Of a stretch of DNA of 11,805 nucleotides, positions 8,663 through 11,805 are shown piece after piece (position 1 is the first letter of the stretch; each line of letters begins with the position of its first letter). The stretch is from Euperipatoides rowelli (Eukaryota > Onychophora > Udeonychophora > Euonychophora > Peripatopsidae), in NCBI GenBank assembly GCA_003024985.2, contig PXIH01S0006369.1. One strand, written 5' to 3'. The notes below the pieces were generated by a model. That model saw only the letters and a program-made list of their open reading frames with translations. It was not told the origin of the DNA and did not search any database. Position numbers and translations under genes: made by a program.

Positions 8663-8801
8663 CTTCCCTTTCTCTCCCCCCCCTTCCCCTTCTCACCCCC
8701 CCCCCCTTTCCCCTTCTCACTCACATTCCCCCTTCTTCCTCTCCCCTTCTCTTCCTATCCTTTCCTTCTCCCTCTTCTTTTACCTCCACCCCCCCACCCC
8801 C
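8663..8801. repeat. Pyrimidine tract of about 140 bases (C/T-rich + strand)
   Basis: Almost every base is C or T, broken by only a few A and no G. It includes C runs of 9 and 12, the near-duplicated word CCCCTTCTCAC, and a CCACCCCCCCACCCCC end. Such tracts can form triplex (H-DNA) or other non-B structures and often stall polymerases and sequencing. The proline/serine-rich open frame across it (8568-8828) is an artefact of composition. Confidence 0.9.
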
Positions 8802-9161
8802 ATGTCTAGCATATACCAAAAAACATGAATGGGCCAATGAATTACATTTACCATATATGTTTTTTGTACACATGAATTTTGCAATTAGCCAAATCAAACC
8901 CCCACCCCATAGTACTATGCAAAATTATGAATTTAATGATCCTGAAAGTCAATGAAAGCCCTTAGCCAGGAAAAAAAATGAAATTAGATTTGTAACAACA
9001 GTTCAGTAATTAGTTTTATTATTATTATATATGGTACAGTAAATATATAAGTAACAGTAGATAGGCCTAGTAGTTTTTTTTAAAACTTTGTAACTAGTTT
9101 TTTTCAAATTATCATAAATATGCTAATATTTGTCCTACATCCATAATTTATGGATTAAATT

Positions 9162-9364
9162 AGATAATAAGATGTACCGTACTTTGATATTATAGTATGT
9201 TTTTACAATAATACAAAGTTATAATAGTAATACTTGTATCAAAACTGAATGTTTAAAAAATGATTTTTTTTCTTTTTAAAGTTCGTTTGATATTTTTTAT
9301 ATACTTAAAGATAAATTAAATCTGAAAACAGTTTTAAATCAAATTTAATAAGGTTTTTAGAAAA
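9162..9364 (+). repeat. Diverged duplicated segment, copy 1
   Basis: It is collinear with 9540-9750. Shared blocks in the same order are AGATAATAAGATGTA, ACTTTGATATTATAGTA, AAAACTGAATGTTT, a T run after AAAAATGA, and AGATAAATTAAATCTGAAAA followed by AGTTTTAAATCAAATTTAATAAG. The offset grows from 373 to 386 bases through small insertions and deletions. Confidence 0.75.
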
Positions 9365-9539
9365 CAATGTTTAATACAATATTCTGAATAATAAAGTCGG
9401 TAGACGCTTTTACTGTGTTCATTGTGCAAGCTAATGGCAATTGCTTTTTTTTTACTAAGTTGATAAAACCTTTTTTTAAAAAAACTGTTATATCTTAGCT
9501 CATTTTTGTCATACAGCAATATTTTAGGGCTTATTTTAA

Positions 9540-9750
9540 AGGTAATAATATGTACTTTAATATTATAGTAATAGTTTTATAATATAAATGTTTTAATAGT
9601 CAAATGTTTAATTAAAACCGCATGTTTGTTTGAAAAATCGATTTTTTTTTTTTTTTTGCTAAAATTTAAACTGTCATAGGTGCAAGATGGTAAAAGATAA
9701 TTAAATCTGAAAACACAGTTTTAAACCAAATTTAATAAGCTTTCAGAAAA
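9540..9750 (+). repeat. Diverged duplicated segment, copy 2
   Basis: This is the partner of 9162-9364, with the best-conserved block at 9695-9750 (AGATAATTAAATCTGAAAAC, then AGTTTTAAACCAAATTTAATAAG). About 175 bp separate the copies. No terminal inverted repeats or target duplications are visible, so a local duplication is as likely as two insertions of one family. Confidence 0.75.
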
Positions 9751-10474
9751 TGTATAGTTTTATAGACTTGCAGTATCTCTTAAAATAAAGACACAGTTTG
9801 CTTTTTAAGCCTTTTAGTCGGAAATGTCTAACTTTCAGTAAAAAAGCTCAGGCCAGAAGAGTATAGATTTAAGAAAAGGCTTCAGGCAGCTATAGGTTAA
9901 ACACACTGTATGTAAAAGTAAAGATAAGTACTGTAATTGTAGTTTTGAATATTAAATTAGTTTTACAATGAAACAAACTAAAACCAGTAAAAAAATTAAA
10001 TGATAATTTTAAGTTTTAGTAATTTTTTTAAATGGAGAAATACATTTTTTAAATTAAGGCAGTTTTTTTATTATTGGTCGTTGTTTATATTATTAGAAAA
10101 ATAACTAAATTTAGTTTCAAAAATGTTTAATATTCTTATTAAGAAGGACCAGCCAAATAAATGCTCTTCCTAACACACAAAAATGGAATTAAAGAATCCA
10201 TATCATAAAAGTGCTGGGTAGCCACCGATCTCTTAGGCTTGGGATAGTGCTCTCAAATGAGTTCAGGACTATTTATATGAATTTAGTGAACCTATTAAGT
10301 AAGCTTTTAAAAATATTCATTTCTATCATGGGGAGATTTTAGTAATTCGATTTTCACTGAAAGTCAGCTGATTGTGTAAAAGTCTTGTTTTTAATTTTAA
10401 ATAAAAAAATTTTTGAATGTTGTAAAATTCTTTACTTTTTTTTAACGTGTGTTTTTTTTTTTTTTTTGCGACAG

Positions 10475-10597
10475 TCCCAATTATTGCAGTTAAGAGATAT
10501 GGGTATTACTGATGATGAACTGAGTCGTCGAGCCTTAGAAGCCACCAATGGTGATGTTCAAGCTGCTTTGGAACTAATATTTGGAGATGAAATTTAA
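10475..10597 (+). CDS. UBL7: Ubiquitin-like protein 7 (UBL7), terminal exon: UBA domain
   Basis: The exon encodes 40 residues and a TAA stop (10595-10597). It starts SQLLQLRDMG and carries the full hallmark of a UBA domain: helix 1 and the MGI loop (residues 9-11), an acidic turn with helix 2 (ITDDELSRRALEAT), then GDVQAALELIF for helix 3. As I recall it, human UBL7 ends QLQQLRDMGIQDDELSLRAL, then QATGGDIQAALELIF, a near-identical pattern. In UBL7 this domain binds ubiquitin. The acceptor is GCGACAG after a long T run and the phase is 0, so it joins the exon ending at 6067 directly; human spacing between the QAL-type helix and RDMG differs by about one residue from that join. The protein ends GDEI, slightly different from the human Gly/Ala/Pro end. 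Open sequence before 10475 in this frame is intron. Confidence 0.93.
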   Translation, partial: SQLLQLRDMGITDDELSRRALEATNGDVQAALELIFGDEI

Positions 10598-10765
10598 TGT
10601 TGTTCGAGAAAGCCAAGACAAAAAACATACTAAAATTATTTTAAAAATTATCAAATTATTTTATGTGTTTGTTTTTTTTGTTTTTTTTTTTAACTTATAT
10701 TGTGTAAATTACAGTAAATTATTAACCAAAAGCTTTAAAATTATAAAATATCATTCAGAATTTTT

Positions 10766-10771
10766 ATTAAA
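10766..10771 (+). terminator. Candidate poly(A) signal ATTAAA
   Basis: This is the first common poly(A) signal variant after the UBL7 stop (169 bases on). It sits in an A/T-rich context with a T-rich stretch about 40 bases downstream. Other ATTAAA copies downstream compete with it. Confidence 0.35.
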
Positions 10772-10917
10772 ATAATTATTCATTTAAGCCCTTTATATTT
10801 AATTTTTCCAAAATATTTAATATTTAAAGGTATCAACTCACCAAAAACCAACACAATGGGTTTAGTATAATTGTATGCAAAAAAAAAAAAGTATAGATTA
10901 CTGTATATGAGGTGCCT

Positions 10918-11194
10918 AGTATCAAAACTTGCTTTATCCAAAAAAAAAAATGAGTTTGATATTGCATTTTATTCTTTATGGCATATTCTGTTGTGTAATA
11001 ACTTATTTTTGTTTTAAAACTTGTTTTTCCTTATTAAATTTAATGTCAAAAATTCAACTGAGTAACAAAACTGTCCTTATCCATGGCCAAGTTAGTTTCA
11101 AAACTAGCTTTATCCAGTAAGTTTCAAAACTGGCAATATCCATACAAAAATGGAAGTGCATAATGAAAGTTATTTTCAAAACTCTCTCTATCCC
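10918..11194 (+). repeat. Five scattered copies of a 23-bp motif
   Basis: Copies of the pattern AGTnTCAAAACTnGCTTTATCCA lie at 10918-10940, 11061-11083, 11094-11116, 11120-11142 and 11172-11194, all in the same orientation. The TCAAAACT half and the TATCC end are best kept. The starts are 143, 33, 26 and 52 bases apart, so this is not a regular tandem array. The series lies in the probable 3' UTR or flank of UBL7. Confidence 0.7.
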
Positions 11195-11226
11195 TATGAC
11201 AATTTGAAACATTGAACTGATATTTT

Positions 11227-11240
11227 TGTGTGTGTGTGTG
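11227..11240. repeat. (TG)7 microsatellite
   Basis: Seven TG units follow the last copy of the 23-bp motif. Confidence 0.9.
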
Positions 11241-11446
11241 GTATTTACTACTTTTGATCATGTTTTCTGATAATTAAAGTTAATTATCTGATGCTTTTGA
11301 CAAAGAACGGAACTTTGTCATTATCTAGCTACATTTGGTTAAATTAGGTTTTTAAAAAAATTGCTTAAATTTTTATCTTTCCCTAAATCTTCAATTAAAA
11401 TGCGTTCTGGTAGTTTTTGGTGTAATTGATAAAAAATTGAAGAAAA

Positions 11447-11731
11447 ATGACACCATCATCTATCCAAATGAGTACGAATAAATATTTAAAAAATATGGAA
11501 TTGTTTTTAAACTGGGACATGACTTTCCAGTTTACAGCTGGAAAACAAGTGTTTATTCAGCTTAAGCTACCAGGAGGGTGGTATTTTAAATTTATGCAAT
11601 TTAAGCGAAAAATCTTAAAATGCATCAAATCTGGAAACATTCTAGTTCATGGAGAATGCTTTATTAATAAGATATTGGAGAGTTCAAAGGTGTTTAAAAA
11701 AAGGCAAAACAAAAAAAAATTAAAACCATGA
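11447..11731 (+). CDS. Unassigned open frame at the right edge, doubtful
   Basis: This is a 94-residue frame in a segment that is richer in G than its surroundings. It reads as a mixed hydrophobic/basic protein, with FNWD-like, QLKLPGGWYFKF and LVHGECFINK stretches and a lysine-rich end. I do not recognise a family. Its stop (TGA 11729-11731) overlaps an ATG at 11728 that starts a second open frame running off the window (MTKQTEKLGTDVSKTFWRKL and on). A nine-A run at 11711-11719 could hide a frameshift joining the two. It may be a decayed mobile-element protein, part of a neighbouring gene, or chance; one open frame this long is about what random sequence of this size and composition would give. 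Confidence 0.15.
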   Translation: MTPSSIQMSTNKYLKNMELFLNWDMTFQFTAGKQVFIQLKLPGGWYFKFMQFKRKILKCIKSGNILVHGECFINKILESSKVFKKRQNKKKLKP

Positions 11732-11805
11732 CCAAGCAAACTGAAAAATTGGGGACTGATGTTAGTAAAACATTTTGGAGAAAACTGGTAGGAATTGGAA
11801 ACACT

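Larger units (their letters stand above)
6068..10474 (+). other. UBL7 intron, 4.4 kb
   Basis: It is bounded by the donor GTAGGA (6068) and the acceptor GCGACAG (ends 10474). The acceptor follows a run of about 17 T, with a branch-point-like TTAAC at 10443-10447. The intron holds a small G/C-richer patch (6281-6335 and 6412-6484, beginning and ending with the related words AAGGTGTGAGGG and AAGGTGTGGGAG), a hAT MITE, a tandem repeat, a candidate cryptic exon, a pyrimidine tract and a duplicated segment, all listed separately. In 6985-7135, 7480-8270, 8803-9160 and 9760-10470 I see only A/T-rich sequence with homopolymer runs. Confidence 0.8.
10598..11446 (+). other. UBL7 3' UTR and flank
   Basis: Sequence after the UBL7 stop is A/T-rich, with T and A runs. 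No AATAAA occurs until 11477-11482. The variant ATTAAA is found at 10766-10771, 11033-11038, 11273-11278 and 11394-11399. The first, about 170 bases after the stop, would give a short UTR. Use of a later site would include the 23-bp motif series. Which site is used cannot be told from sequence. Short open frames at 10581-10775 and 10929-11120 look like chance. Confidence 0.6.

Noticed and set aside
8568-8828. Proline/serine-rich open frame
   Set aside because: It is the translation of the pyrimidine tract and reflects base composition only.
1-11805. CRISPR arrays, bacterial operons, rRNA or viral genes
   Set aside because: No regularly spaced direct repeats, ribosome binding sites or dense coding were seen. 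The sequence is animal intronic DNA.

Overview
This is an A+T-rich (roughly 70% by eye) stretch of animal nuclear DNA, most of it non-coding. Long introns, GT/AG splice sites, short-period microsatellites, small non-autonomous DNA transposons and the one recognisable gene (a metazoan ubiquitin-like protein) all point to an invertebrate metazoan. Repeated 'aggcct' words are common in some invertebrate deuterostomes, but I would not name a taxon from this window.

The one gene I recognise is the 3' end of UBL7 (ubiquitin-like protein 7, also called BMSC-UbP), on the + strand. An internal exon (5858-6067, 70 codons) carries the conserved alanine-rich helix and the 'PIITDDMFRQAMQQAM' segment. A 4.4-kb intron (6068-10474) follows, then the terminal exon (10475-10597), which holds the whole C-terminal UBA domain and the stop codon. 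Both junctions are phase 0, so the exons join in frame. The N-terminal ubiquitin-like domain and the middle of the protein are not in the window. I found no recognisable upstream exon in the 5.86 kb before 5858, so that stretch is probably one long intron of the same gene.

Region by region: 1-300 has a cluster of TATCGATA palindromes beside a YY1-like GCCATCTT word. 300-2480 is A+T-rich non-coding DNA with microsatellites and a 17-bp palindrome (1041-1057). 2489-2992 is a less A+T-rich island with many short stem-loops. 3730-4241 is a TTAA-type (piggyBac-like) MITE. 4375-4523 has two clean stem-loops. 5858-6067 is the UBL7 internal exon. 6542-6976 is a hAT-type MITE with a perfect 8-bp target duplication. 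7136-7442 is a decayed tandem repeat of about 90 bp. 8279-8383 is a candidate cryptic or alternative terminal exon. 8663-8801 is a nearly pure pyrimidine tract. 9162-9364 and 9540-9750 are two diverged copies of one segment. 10475-10597 is the UBA exon. 10598 onward is 3' UTR or flank, with ATTAAA poly(A) candidates and five scattered copies of a 23-bp motif. 11447-11805 is a less A+T-rich edge segment with a weak, unassigned open frame.

I see no operon, CRISPR array, tRNA, rRNA or intact transposase gene. The observations most worth following up are the in-frame candidate alternative exon that would replace the UBA domain and the five-copy motif in the probable 3' UTR. The window does not show a clearly new biological system.
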